Assembly (NCBI RefSeq): GCF_001428845.1
Contig: NZ_LMIU01000012.1
Location: 4,857-68,856, forward strand
Direction: 5' to 3'
Source: Achromobacter sp. Root83
Lineage (GTDB): Bacteria; Pseudomonadota; Gammaproteobacteria; Burkholderiales; Burkholderiaceae_B
DNA length: 64,000 nucleotides
A model generated the notes under the pieces. It was not told the origin of the DNA and made no database searches. It was given only the letters and a program-made list of their open reading frames with translations. Made by a program: the position numbers and the translations under genes. This document shows positions 26,364 to 35,102 of the stretch, piece after piece. Position 1 is the first letter of the stretch. Each line of letters opens with the position of its first letter.

Positions 26364-27239
26364 CTACAGCTTTTTGGCCAGACGGGGATCGAGCATGTCG
26401 CGCAGCCCGTCGCCGACCAGGTTGACGGCCAGCACGGCCACGCCCAGGAACAGGCCGGGATACAGGATGATGTGGAACGCCACCGCCACGAAGTTGCGGC
26501 CTTCGGCCATGATGTTGCCCCAGCTCGGGATATGCGGCGGGATACCCACGCCCAGGAAGCTCAGCACGGCCTCGGTCAGGATGGCCGACGCGGCGATGAA
26601 GGTGGCCTGCACCATCAGCGGGGCGAACAGGTTGGGCAGGATGTGGCGCAGCAGGATCGACGGCACCCGCGTGCCCACCGAAACGGCCGCCTCGATGTAG
26701 GGCTGTTCGCGGATGGTCAGCACCAGCGCGCGCACCAGGCGGACGACGCGCGGGACCTCGGGGACGACAATGGCGATGATGACGGTGCCCAGGCCGCCCT
26801 TCAGCGTGGCCATCAGGGCGATCGCCAGCAGCACGCCAGGTATGGCCATCAGGCCGTCCATGATGCGCATGATGAAGGCATCGATGCGGCGGAAGTATCC
26901 GGCCAGCATGCCCAGCACCACGCCCGCCACGGTGGAGACGACGGCCACCACGATACCGACCAGCAGCGATATGCGGGCGCCCCAGACGGTGCGGGAATAG
27001 ACGTCGCGGCCGAGTGCGTCGGTGCCGAACAGGTGCTCGGCCGATGGCGGCTTCATGCGCGCCATCGGATTGATGTCCTGCGGGTCGACGGTGGCGAGCC
27101 AGGGCGCGGCCAGGGCGATGGCCGCCAGCACCAGCAGGATCGCGCCGCCCGCATACAGCATGGGGTGGCGGCGCAGGGATCTGAAGGCGCGCCGCAGGCG
27201 CGGCCGTTGAGCGGGAAGCGGCAGGGTGGTCGTGGACAT
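26364..27239 (-). CDS. Peptide ABC transporter permease (DppC type)
   Basis: A 291-aa inner-membrane permease with about six helices. DppC/OppC signatures: HLFGTDALGRDVYSRTVWGA near the periplasmic loop, and the coupling EAA region (QPYIEAAVSVGTRVPSILLR). The N-terminal cytoplasmic arm is proline/arginine-rich. It forms a heterodimer with the DppB-like permease encoded 13 bp upstream. Confidence 0.93.
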   Translation of the reverse strand: MSTTTLPLPAQRPRLRRAFRSLRRHPMLYAGGAILLVLAAIALAAPWLATVDPQDINPMARMKPPSAEHLFGTDALGRDVYSRTVWGARISLLVGIVVAVVSTVAGVVLGMLAGYFRRIDAFIMRIMDGLMAIPGVLLAIALMATLKGGLGTVIIAIVVPEVPRVVRLVRALVLTIREQPYIEAAVSVGTRVPSILLRHILPNLFAPLMVQATFIAASAILTEAVLSFLGVGIPPHIPSWGNIMAEGRNFVAVAFHIILYPGLFLGVAVLAVNLVGDGLRDMLDPRLAKKL

Positions 27240-27252
27240 GCGTTGCCCCTTC

Positions 27253-28188
27253 TTAGTAGCGGATGCGGGGGTCGAAGAGCCGGTAGCTCAGGTCGACCAG
27301 CAGGTTGATCAGCACGTAGATGCCGGAGGCCACCAGCAGCACGCCCTGGATCACGGGATAGTCGTGGCGCAGCACGGCGTCGATGGTCAGCCGGCCCAGG
27401 CCGGGAATCGCGAACACGGTTTCGGTGACAACGACTCCGCCGATCAGCAGGGCGACGCCCACGCCGATGGTGGTGACGATGGGGCTGGCCGCGTTCTTCA
27501 GCGCATGCCACACGATGGGACCGGCCGACAGGCCCTTGGCGCGGGCGGTGCGGATGTAGTCTTCGGACAGGGCTTCCAGCATGGTGGCGCGCGTCATGCG
27601 CGTCAGCAGCGCCATGTAGACCAGGCCCAGCGACAGACAGGGCAGCACCAGATGGCGCAGGTAGGGCACGATGCCATCCGCCATGGGTTTGTAGCCCTGC
27701 ACCGGCAGCCAGCCCAGCTTGATGGAAAAACCATAGACCAGGCTGTACCCGATCAGGAACACCGGCACCGAGAAAGCGCAGACCGCGCCTATCATCACCA
27801 GCCTGTCCAGCCACCGTCCGGCGTTCCACGCGGCCAGCACGCCCAGGGGAATCGCCGCCAGAACCGCGAACAGCATCGTGAAAAGGGCGATGGACACCGT
27901 CGGCCCCATGCGCTGCCCGATCAGTTGCGAGACGGGCATCTGCGTGGACATCGACGTGCCCAGGTCGCCGACGGCGATGTGGCTGACCCAGATGACGAAC
28001 TGCTGCAGCACGGGCTTGTCCAGCCCCAGGTTCTGCCGGATTTTCTCGACGTCGTCGGCGGTGGCGTTGTCGCCCGCGATCACCGCCGCCGGATCGCCCG
28101 GCGACAGGTGTATCAGCAGGAACACCACGACCGCCACGACGGCCATGACTGGAATGACGGCCGCGATGCGGCGCAGGATGTATTTCAC
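27253..28188 (-). CDS. Peptide ABC transporter permease (DppB type)
   Basis: A 311-aa inner-membrane permease beginning MKYILRRIAAVIPVMAVVAV, typical of DppB/OppB. The periplasmic loop has the conserved HLSPGDPAAVIAG and LGLDKPVLQQF pattern. The EAA-type loop near YIRTARAKGL is intact. It lies 52 bp after the binding-protein gene. Confidence 0.93.
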   Translation of the reverse strand: MKYILRRIAAVIPVMAVVAVVVFLLIHLSPGDPAAVIAGDNATADDVEKIRQNLGLDKPVLQQFVIWVSHIAVGDLGTSMSTQMPVSQLIGQRMGPTVSIALFTMLFAVLAAIPLGVLAAWNAGRWLDRLVMIGAVCAFSVPVFLIGYSLVYGFSIKLGWLPVQGYKPMADGIVPYLRHLVLPCLSLGLVYMALLTRMTRATMLEALSEDYIRTARAKGLSAGPIVWHALKNAASPIVTTIGVGVALLIGGVVVTETVFAIPGLGRLTIDAVLRHDYPVIQGVLLVASGIYVLINLLVDLSYRLFDPRIRY

Positions 28189-28240
28189 GCTGGATTCCCC
28201 CCGGCTTGCGGCCGGACGCGCATGGCGCCCGGCGTCTGCC

Positions 28241-29812
28241 TTACGGTTTCTCGATATTCCACATCACCGGAATGCCGGACTTGATCAGATCGGTGTGCTT
28301 GAGGCCGCGCACCGCGAAGACGGGCTTGAACTCCCCCCACATGACGTAAGGCACGGTCTGGTAGGCGCGCGCCTGTATCTGCGCGGCGATGTCCTTGCGC
28401 TTGGCGGCGTCGGTCTCGCGGATCCAGCTGGTGCGCAGCGTATCCAGGTCCTTGTCGCAGGGCCAGCCCGGCAGGCTGTTGCCGCAGGCGGCGGACAGCC
28501 AGGGGTTGGTCACCGGCGTGCTGGCGTCGAAGTAGCCGCCCCAGGTCAGGAAGATGTTCCAGCCGCCCTGGGCGGGCGGATCCTTCTTCAGGCGGCGGCC
28601 GGCGAGCGAGGCCCAGTCCATGGATTGCAGGTCCACGTTCACGCCGGCCTTCTTCATGTTCTGCGCCAGTACCATCACGGCGGGCGCGCTCAGGTGGTCG
28701 GTCGGATACAGCAGCACGACCTTTTCGCCCTTGTAGCCGGCCTCCTGCAGCAGTTGCTTGGCGCGGGCGACGTCGGTCTTGGCGTAGGGCGCCGCGCCCG
28801 CATCGGTGGCCAGGGGCGAGCCGCAGATGTACATGGTGGCGCAATAGTCGACGCGGTATTTGTCCGGATAGCCCATGGCGGTCAGCATTTCCTTCTGGCT
28901 GACCAGGTAATACAGCGCCTGGCGGGCCAGCGGGTTGTTGAACGGCGGATGCAGCGCGTTGAGGATGACCATGCCCTGCGAGGCCACCGAGGTGCTCAGC
29001 GTGATGTCCGGGTTGGTTTCGAGCACGGGCAGGAAGTCCGGCGTGACCTGTTCGATCATGTCGACTTCGCCGTTCATCAGCGCGGCGGTAGAGGTGTTGC
29101 CGTCGGGAATGTAGACCCATTCCACGCGGTCCACCTTCACGTTCTTCCCGCCTGCCAGGCCGTCTGGCGCTTCGGCGCGGGGCACGTAGGCGGGATTCTT
29201 CACATAGACCACCTTGTTGCCCGGCACCCATTCATCGCGCTTGAACAGGAAAGGGCCCGATCCGACCATCTCGGTCACCTGGGTGTTCGGGTCCGTCATG
29301 GCCAGACGCTTGGGCATGATGAACGGCGGCATGCCGGACGGCTTGGACAGCGCGTCGAGCACCAGGCCGAAGGGTTCCTTCAGCGTCAGCGTGAAGGTGT
29401 TTTCCGACGTGGCGGCGAATTCGGCGCCGGCCGCCATCATGGCCTGGCCCAGGGTGTCCTTCTTTGCCCAGCGCTGCACCGAGGCAATGCAGTCCTCGGC
29501 CGTCACTGGCGTGCCGTTGTTGAACTTCAGGCCCGGGCGCAGGGTGAAGGTCCAGGTCCTGCCGTCCTCGGACTTGGTCCAGGTGTCGACCATCTGCGGC
29601 TTGACCTGGCCCTTGCTGTCCTGCGAGAACAGCGTGTCGAACACCATGTAGCCATGGTTGCGCGTGATGTAGGCGGTGTTGAACAGCGGGTCCAGCGTCT
29701 TCAGGTCCGCGTGCGGCACCAGACGCAGGGTCTTGGTCTGGGCAAGCGCGCCGGTGGCGGCCGTCATGGCCAGGAGCGCGGCGGCTCCCAGCAGGCTAAA
29801 ACGTCTGATCAT
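28241..29812 (-). CDS. Peptide ABC transporter substrate-binding protein (DppA type)
   Basis: A 523-aa periplasmic protein of binding-protein family 5, with a signal peptide (MIRRFSLLGAAALLAMTAATGALAQ by pieces: RRFSLLGAAALLAMTA, then ATGALA/Q). Family motifs: FDTLFSQDSKGQVKPQMVD, WTFTLRPGLKFNNGTPVTAE, VGSGPFLFKRDEWVPGNK. It determines specificity of the importer. The cluster context (deacylase, oxidoreductase, RidA) points to modified or D-residue-containing peptides rather than general dipeptides. This is an inference. Confidence 0.92.
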   Translation of the reverse strand: MIRRFSLLGAAALLAMTAATGALAQTKTLRLVPHADLKTLDPLFNTAYITRNHGYMVFDTLFSQDSKGQVKPQMVDTWTKSEDGRTWTFTLRPGLKFNNGTPVTAEDCIASVQRWAKKDTLGQAMMAAGAEFAATSENTFTLTLKEPFGLVLDALSKPSGMPPFIMPKRLAMTDPNTQVTEMVGSGPFLFKRDEWVPGNKVVYVKNPAYVPRAEAPDGLAGGKNVKVDRVEWVYIPDGNTSTAALMNGEVDMIEQVTPDFLPVLETNPDITLSTSVASQGMVILNALHPPFNNPLARQALYYLVSQKEMLTAMGYPDKYRVDYCATMYICGSPLATDAGAAPYAKTDVARAKQLLQEAGYKGEKVVLLYPTDHLSAPAVMVLAQNMKKAGVNVDLQSMDWASLAGRRLKKDPPAQGGWNIFLTWGGYFDASTPVTNPWLSAACGNSLPGWPCDKDLDTLRTSWIRETDAAKRKDIAAQIQARAYQTVPYVMWGEFKPVFAVRGLKHTDLIKSGIPVMWNIEKP

Positions 29813-29879
29813 CGATATCCCCTTGTTGGTTCTGTATGCCCGTCACGGGCGGCAATGGTTGGCGCCTTGGGCCCCTGCC

Positions 29880-31325
29880 TCAGGCCTTGAACGGCCACTT
29901 GGGCAATCTGCGCTTGGTGAAAGGCAGCGCGTTGACGTCCTGCGTGATGGCGCCCGGCGTCTCTACATAGATGACGTGGCGGCCCACCTTCGAGTACGAG
30001 GCGTAGAAGTGCTGGGACGATTTCACGATGATGAGCTTCATCGCCTGCAGGTCCACGCCGAACTGCGTAAACAGGTCGGTGCCCATCGCCTGGGTGCGCG
30101 AGGTGGTCATCACGATGGTCACGCCGCGGGTGCGCACGACGGCAACGTCGCCCAGCAGCGCCGGCGTGCCGGCCAGGCCCGTCATGACCGCGTCGCGCCT
30201 GAGCGCCAGGATCTCGCAGTCCAGGTCCAGCGGCTGGCCCGACACCGGCGCCACCTTGCCGCCCACGCGCAGTTTGATCTGGGAGCCTTCGCCGGCTTCA
30301 AAGCACAACTGCACGGACACCGGGTCCCAGAACGGGCCGGTGGCGACGTCGGTGATGCCGCGCGCCAGCACGCGATCAAGAATGAAGGTGGCGTCGCTGG
30401 GTGCGCCGCCGCCCGCGTTGTCGGCGGAATCCGCCAGCACCACGGGGAATTCCTTGTGCGCCAGGGCCTGGTCCAGCGCTTCGTCCGCGCCGGGGTAGGG
30501 CGGGGCGAGCTGGTCGCGAAAGCCGATGATCTCTTCGCCCAGCGCGCGCGCCAACGACTCGGCCTGCGCGGGGTCGCCGTCGGTATAGACCAGCACCTTG
30601 GAGCCCATGTCCGGCGTGTCGCCCCACGGGAAGCCATGCGCAATCGACACGGACAGCACGCCTTCCTTGCCTTCCATGGCGAGCAGGCGGTCCACGAATC
30701 CGCGCATGGGCTCGCGGCTGGTGTGCATGATGGAAATCATCTCGCAGTCGTAGACCGCGCGGGCGGGCTTGATGCGGCCCTCGGCGCGCGCCACGCACAG
30801 GTCCACCAGGTCGTAGGCGCGGTCCAGGATGTCGGTATGGGGGTATTCCTTGAAACAGACCAGGAAGTCGGCGCTGTTCACCATGGCGTCCGTCAGGTGG
30901 CAGTGCGGATCCAGTTCGGCCCCGATCACGGTGCCGGGGCCGACGATCTCGCGCGCGCGCCGCAGCAGGTCGCCTTCGCAGTCGTCGTAGCCGTCGGCCA
31001 CCATGGCGCCATGCAGGCCGAACAGGACGATATCGACCTTGCCCGTGCGGCGCAGGTCATCGAGCAGTTCGTCGCGCAGGGTTTCGTAGGCGTGGCGGGT
31101 GGTGATGCCGGCGGGCGTCGCGCCCGCGGTCATGCCTTCGACGAGCGTCCAGTCCTTGCCCGCGGCGCGCTGGCGCGCGGCCCACAGCGGCCCCGAGAAC
31201 ATCTGCATGCGGTCCGGATGCTGGCCGGCGGGGTAGTAGCCGCGGGAGCGATAGGCCGACAAGCCAGTGGGAATGGGAGAAAAGGTGTTCGTCTCGGTCG
31301 CCAGGGACCCGGAAAAAATCTTCAT
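29880..31325 (-). CDS. M81-family metallopeptidase (MlrC-like)
   Basis: A 481-aa protein, started at ATG 31325 (MKIFSGSLATETNTFSP). The M81 family includes MlrC of microcystin-degrading sphingomonads, which cleaves linearised peptides. Visible motifs: LFGLHGAMVADGYDDCEGD and GAELDPHCHL (putative zinc ligands), and VVLADSADNAGGGAPSDAT. No signal peptide is seen, so it acts in the cytoplasm on imported peptides. It lies between ridA and the binding-protein gene (67 bp), in the same operon. Confidence 0.88.
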   Translation of the reverse strand: MKIFSGSLATETNTFSPIPTGLSAYRSRGYYPAGQHPDRMQMFSGPLWAARQRAAGKDWTLVEGMTAGATPAGITTRHAYETLRDELLDDLRRTGKVDIVLFGLHGAMVADGYDDCEGDLLRRAREIVGPGTVIGAELDPHCHLTDAMVNSADFLVCFKEYPHTDILDRAYDLVDLCVARAEGRIKPARAVYDCEMISIMHTSREPMRGFVDRLLAMEGKEGVLSVSIAHGFPWGDTPDMGSKVLVYTDGDPAQAESLARALGEEIIGFRDQLAPPYPGADEALDQALAHKEFPVVLADSADNAGGGAPSDATFILDRVLARGITDVATGPFWDPVSVQLCFEAGEGSQIKLRVGGKVAPVSGQPLDLDCEILALRRDAVMTGLAGTPALLGDVAVVRTRGVTIVMTTSRTQAMGTDLFTQFGVDLQAMKLIIVKSSQHFYASYSKVGRHVIYVETPGAITQDVNALPFTKRRLPKWPFKA

Positions 31326-31443
31326 GGATGACGCTCCGCGCAATAGAGGGACTGAGGGGCGCGGGCATCGGGGCGCGCGCGTTTGGGGGTCGCCCCGCCA
31401 GGCGCCGGGCCTGACGGTGTCATGCAATCGAACGGCTACGGAT

Positions 31444-31857
31444 TCAGGCTTCGGAGGACGGGCTGGGCACATAGCCCCGGGCCTGGGCAGCGCCCAGCCA
31501 GGCCTGCACCTCGATTTCCACGTCGACTTCCATGGCCAGCTTGGCCTCGACGGTGGAGCGCGATGGAAAGTCGGATGAAAAATGGCTGCGATAGGCTTCG
31601 TTGAACTGCGCGAAGAGCGTCAGGTCCGACAGCCACACCGTCACGCGCACCACGTCTTTCAGGCTTGCACCCGCCAGCGCCAGCGTTTCCTTGATGCGCT
31701 CGATGGCGGCGTGCGTCTGGGCGGCGATGTCGCCGCGCACGACCTGTCCGGCGGCGTCCATCGGAATCTGGCCCGACAGGAAAAGAAAGCCGCCCGCCTG
31801 GGTGGCGCGTGAAAACGGCAGGGGCAGGGAACTGGGGTAGCGGGTGATGAGGCTCAT
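31444..31857 (-). CDS. RidA/YjgF/YER057c/UK114-family deaminase
   Basis: A 137-aa protein with the RidA fold: QAGGFLFLSGQIPMDAAG, then TVWLSDLTLFAQFNEAYRSH, and FPSRSTVEAKL carrying the conserved arginine that binds the substrate carboxylate. RidA proteins hydrolyse reactive enamine/imine intermediates made by amino-acid-oxidising or PLP enzymes. Directly downstream of an FAD amino-acid oxidoreductase gene (28-bp gap), it most likely removes that enzyme's imino-acid product. Confidence 0.9.
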   Translation of the reverse strand: MSLITRYPSSLPLPFSRATQAGGFLFLSGQIPMDAAGQVVRGDIAAQTHAAIERIKETLALAGASLKDVVRVTVWLSDLTLFAQFNEAYRSHFSSDFPSRSTVEAKLAMEVDVEIEVQAWLGAAQARGYVPSPSSEA

Positions 31858-31885
31858 GGGGGGATCTCGGTCGTCGGAAGTCGGG

Positions 31886-33022
31886 TCAGCGCAAGCGCGC
31901 GGGACGCACGGCGTCGGCGTTGACGCCGTGCGCGTGCAGGTGATCGGGGATGGGGTGGTGTGTCAGCAGCGCCGCCGCCAGTTCGGATGTGGCCGCCGCG
32001 GTCTGGATGCCATAGCCGCCTTGCGCCGCCAGCCAGAAGAAGGCGGGCGCGCCGGCATCCCAGCCCACCACGAAATCGCCGTCGCGCACGAAGGAACGCA
32101 GACCGGCCCAGGTGTGCTTCGGGCGGCGGATCGTCAGTGACGTGGCGGTCTCGATGCGGTAGATGCCGGTGGCAACGTCCAGTTCCTCGGGCACCACGTC
32201 ATGCGCGGCCACGGGGTCGGCGTTGGCGGGCGAACCCAGCAATTGGCCGGCGTCGGGCTTGAAGTAATAGCTTTCGTCCACGCCCACGACCGCGGGCCAG
32301 TGGGAGAAGTCGATGTCTTCGGGTCCCGGAAAGGTGAAGGCGGTGCGGCGGCAGGGCTGCAGGCCGATGGGAGCCGCGCCGCACAGTGCGGCTGCGTGGT
32401 CCGCCCAGGCGCCGGCGGCGTTGACCAGGACACGCGCGCGAATGGCGCGGCCGCCGGCCAGCGTCAGCGTCCAGGCCTCGTTCGCGTACGCGGCGGATAC
32501 CAGTTCGGCGTTGTTGTGCAGTACCGCGCCCTGCCGGCTCATGCCGCGCAGAAAGCCCTGGTGCAGCGCGTGCACGTCGATGTCGCGCGCATCGGGCTCT
32601 TCGATCGCGCCGCAGAGCTGGTCTTCGCGCAGGCACGGCACGCGGGCCACGGCCTGCGCGGCGTCGATCAGTGTCACGTTGGGCGACTGGCGGTGGAAGT
32701 CTTCGTACACCTCGTGCAGCAGGCCCTTCTGTTCCGGGGTGGCGATGTACAGCACGCCGCGAGGGCTGAGCAGGGGATGCTCGCAGAAGCCTTCCGGCGG
32801 ATGTTCATAGAAGGCGCGGCTGGCACGCGTGAGCGCCTTGATCTGCGTTGTCCCGTAGGTCTCCATGAACATGGCCGCGGAACGGCCCGTGGAGTGATAG
32901 CCGGGTTGGGACTCGCGCTCCAGCACGGCCACGGACCTCGTGGCGCTCAGGCGGTAGGCCACGGACGCGCCCGCGATGCCGGCGCCGACCACGGCGAAAT
33001 CGAATATGGGTTCAGCAGTCAT
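31886..33022 (-). CDS. FAD-dependent amino-acid/amine oxidoreductase (DadA/DAO family)
   Basis: A 378-aa flavoprotein started at ATG 33022 (MTAEPIFDFAVVGAGIAG). The N-terminal Rossmann motif VGAGIAGASVAYRL is followed by VLERESQPGYHSTGRSAAM, typical of glycine oxidase, sarcosine oxidase and D-amino-acid dehydrogenase relatives. The C-terminal FAD contact is FFWLAAQGGYGIQTA. It should oxidise a D- or N-substituted amino acid to the imino acid. It is the first gene of the long minus-strand cluster and has an operator-like inverted repeat 13-40 bp upstream. Confidence 0.87.
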   Translation of the reverse strand: MTAEPIFDFAVVGAGIAGASVAYRLSATRSVAVLERESQPGYHSTGRSAAMFMETYGTTQIKALTRASRAFYEHPPEGFCEHPLLSPRGVLYIATPEQKGLLHEVYEDFHRQSPNVTLIDAAQAVARVPCLREDQLCGAIEEPDARDIDVHALHQGFLRGMSRQGAVLHNNAELVSAAYANEAWTLTLAGGRAIRARVLVNAAGAWADHAAALCGAAPIGLQPCRRTAFTFPGPEDIDFSHWPAVVGVDESYYFKPDAGQLLGSPANADPVAAHDVVPEELDVATGIYRIETATSLTIRRPKHTWAGLRSFVRDGDFVVGWDAGAPAFFWLAAQGGYGIQTAAATSELAAALLTHHPIPDHLHAHGVNADAVRPARLR

Positions 33023-33034
33023 TTTTGTCGAAAG

Positions 33035-33062
33035 CGAGAATTCTCTTATTTGATAATTCTCG
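33035..33062. promoter_or_regulatory. Operator-like inverted repeat before the oxidoreductase operon
   Basis: CGAGAATT (33035-33042) and AATTCTCG (33055-33062) are exact inverted copies, 12 bp apart. The left arm itself sits in a 10-bp palindrome GAGAATTCTC. The region is AT-rich for this chromosome and lies immediately before the start codon of the first gene of the D-amino-acid/peptide cluster. The cluster's XRE-cupin regulator is a candidate binder. Confidence 0.5.
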
Positions 33063-33137
33063 AATACGATAGTTTTTTGACGGCCGAGGGGTAATAGGGG
33101 AATGCCCTGAGGGCCCCGCATCCGGGTTCGGCACGCA

Positions 33138-33170
33138 AAGAAAAACCCGCTGGATCAAGAATCCAGCGGG
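33138..33170 (-). terminator. Rho-independent terminator of the MarR gene
   Basis: On the minus strand a 10-bp perfect stem (CCCGCTGGAT/ATCCAGCGGG, 5-nt loop) is followed by TTTTTCTTT, about 40 bp after the MarR stop codon. Confidence 0.88.
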
Positions 33171-33210
33171 CGAGCTGCCTGCGTCGTGAAAGGGCGCCGG
33201 CAGGCGCCCG

Positions 33211-33720
33211 CTATCCCAGCTTTCCCAATAAGCCGATCAGTTTTCGCCGGTCGGCCGCGCCCAGCCTCGCGCTGATGTGGGCGTCGTGCGCCTGCACCGC
33301 CTGCGTGATGGCGGCCAGCGCCGCCCGGCCGGCTTCCGTCATGGCCAGCGCATAGGCGCGCCTGTCGCGCTCGGCCTCCTGCCTTTCCACATACCCCAGG
33401 CCCTGTAGCTGATTGACGATCTGCACGGCGCCCGAGCGCGCGATGCCCAGGATGCGCGCAAGGTCGGCCAGCTTCAGGCTGGCATTGGCCGCGATCAGCG
33501 TCAGCGCCGAATAGCGCTGGGGCGTGATGTCCCATGGCGCCAGTGCCGACAGGAAGTCCTCATAGATCAGGATCTGGGCGCGCCGGATGGCATAGCCGAC
33601 CAGGTCGTCCAGCGCGCCGTACTGGATGCCGGGAACATGGGGATTGAAGTGTTCGCCCCGGGCGGCGGGGCGGCGCGGGCGTTGGGAGGAAGCTCTGGAC
33701 ATGGGGCGAGTGGCGGTCAA
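33211..33720 (-). CDS. MarR-family transcriptional regulator
   Basis: A 169-aa winged-helix regulator. The DNA-binding part reads ITPQRYSALTLIAANASLKL, LARILGIARSGAVQIVNQLQ, then wing residues ERDRRAYALAMTEAG. It is divergent from an FAD monooxygenase gene with 116 bp between them, and a perfect 17-bp palindrome lies in that gap. MarR repressors of this layout usually respond to aromatic ligands and control the divergent catabolic operon. Confidence 0.88.
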   Translation of the reverse strand: MTATRPMSRASSQRPRRPAARGEHFNPHVPGIQYGALDDLVGYAIRRAQILIYEDFLSALAPWDITPQRYSALTLIAANASLKLADLARILGIARSGAVQIVNQLQGLGYVERQEAERDRRAYALAMTEAGRAALAAITQAVQAHDAHISARLGAADRRKLIGLLGKLG

Positions 33721-33800
33721 GGGGGCTCAACACTAATGCAGGCGCTGCCGCCGCGCCACCGGATTACGGGAAATCCCCGGTGCGGATCGGGCAGGAGTTT

Positions 33801-33817
33801 TGTTATGTTGCATAACA
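33801..33817. promoter_or_regulatory. Candidate MarR operator TGTTATG-TTG-CATAACA
   Basis: A perfect 7-3-7 palindrome, 20 bp before the start codon of the monooxygenase gene and 80 bp before the divergent MarR gene. The size and symmetry are those of MarR-family sites. Confidence 0.7.
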
Positions 33818-33836
33818 AATAATATTGGGAGTGGAC

Positions 33837-35102
33837 ATGCAAATCGTCATCGCCGGCGCCGGCATAGGCGGGCTGACGCTTGCGCTGATGCTGCATCGGC
33901 GCGGCATCGGTTGCCGCGTATATGAAAGCGCGCAGGAACTGCGGCCGTTGGGGGTGGGGATCAACCTGCTGCCGCACGCCGTGAGCGAACTCGAGCAACT
34001 GGGTCTGATGCCCGCGCTCGACGAACGCGCCATCGAGACCTCGCAGCTTCACTACTACAACAAGTTCGGACAGCCCATCTGGCGGGAGCCGCGGGGCCTG
34101 GAAGCGGGCTATCCGCTGCCGCAGTATTCGGTGCATCGCGGCGAATTCCAGATGCTGCTCGCGCAGGCCGTGCGCGAACGCCTGGGACCGGACGCCATCG
34201 TCACCGGCATGGTCCTGGAGTCGGCCGAGCAGGACGCCTCGGGCGTGTCGGCGCGGTTCCGCAGCCGCGCGGACGGCACGCTGCAGTCCGTGCGCGCCGA
34301 CATCCTGGTGGGCGCCGACGGCATTCATTCCGCGCTGCGCCGCCAACTGCATCCCCACGGCGACGAGCCCCGGTTCTCGGGCCGCATGCTGTGGCGCGCG
34401 GTGTCCGAGGCGCCGCCGTACCTGGACGGGCGCAGCATGTTCATGGCGGGCCATCAGGACCAGAAATTTGTCTGCTACCCGATCTCGGAGCCGATGCGCC
34501 TTGAAGGGCGGTCCCTGATCAACTGGATTGCCGAACTGGCGGTGCCCGGCGCCGAACTGCCCGCCACGGATTGGAACCGTCAGGTCGACAAATCTGTTTT
34601 CGCCGGCCGCTTCGCGGACTGGAGATGGGACTGGATCGACATTCCCGCCATCATCGACGGCGCCCAAGCGATCTACGAATTTCCGCTGGTGGATCGCGAC
34701 CCCTTGCCCCGCTGGACGCGCGGCCGCGTCACCTTGTTGGGAGACGCCGCGCACCCGATGTACCCCATCGGTTCCAACGGGTCGGCTCAAGCCATCCTTG
34801 ACGCGCGCTGTCTGGCCGATTGGCTGGATCAGGCTGCGCAGGGCAAGACGCGCTCGCTGGAGATCGCGCTGCTGGAATACGAAGCCGAGCGCCTGCCGCG
34901 CACGTCGGGCATCGTGCTGCGCAACCGCCTGAACGGCCCCGAGCAGGTCATGCAGATGGCCGAAGAGCGCGCTCCGGCGGGTTTCTCGGACATCAACGAC
35001 GTGATTTCGCCGCAGGAGCTGGCAGCGGTGTCGCTGCGCTACAAGCAACTCGCGGGCTTCGACCCCGCCGCGCTGCGGCTGAGCCGGGGGGAAGCGCGAT
35101 GA
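33837..35102 (+). CDS. FAD-dependent aromatic monooxygenase
   Basis: A 421-aa group A flavin monooxygenase, started at ATG 33837 (TTG 33825 is less likely) with GGGAG before it. Three FAD motifs are present: GAGIGGLTLALMLHRRG at the N-terminus, LVGADGIHSALRRQL (the DG motif), and LLGDAAHPMYPIGSNGSAQA. It resembles PhzS/salicylate-hydroxylase-type hydroxylases, which use NAD(P)H and oxygen on an aromatic or heteroaromatic acid. The ATGA overlap with the DUF3237 gene and a Bug gene downstream make a small catabolic operon. Confidence 0.88.
   Translation: MQIVIAGAGIGGLTLALMLHRRGIGCRVYESAQELRPLGVGINLLPHAVSELEQLGLMPALDERAIETSQLHYYNKFGQPIWREPRGLEAGYPLPQYSVHRGEFQMLLAQAVRERLGPDAIVTGMVLESAEQDASGVSARFRSRADGTLQSVRADILVGADGIHSALRRQLHPHGDEPRFSGRMLWRAVSEAPPYLDGRSMFMAGHQDQKFVCYPISEPMRLEGRSLINWIAELAVPGAELPATDWNRQVDKSVFAGRFADWRWDWIDIPAIIDGAQAIYEFPLVDRDPLPRWTRGRVTLLGDAAHPMYPIGSNGSAQAILDARCLADWLDQAAQGKTRSLEIALLEYEAERLPRTSGIVLRNRLNGPEQVMQMAEERAPAGFSDINDVISPQELAAVSLRYKQLAGFDPAALRLSRGEAR

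Noticed and set aside
27878-29890. 670-codon plus-strand open frame
   Set aside because: Antisense to the peptide-binding-protein gene, whose minus-strand product has clear family motifs.
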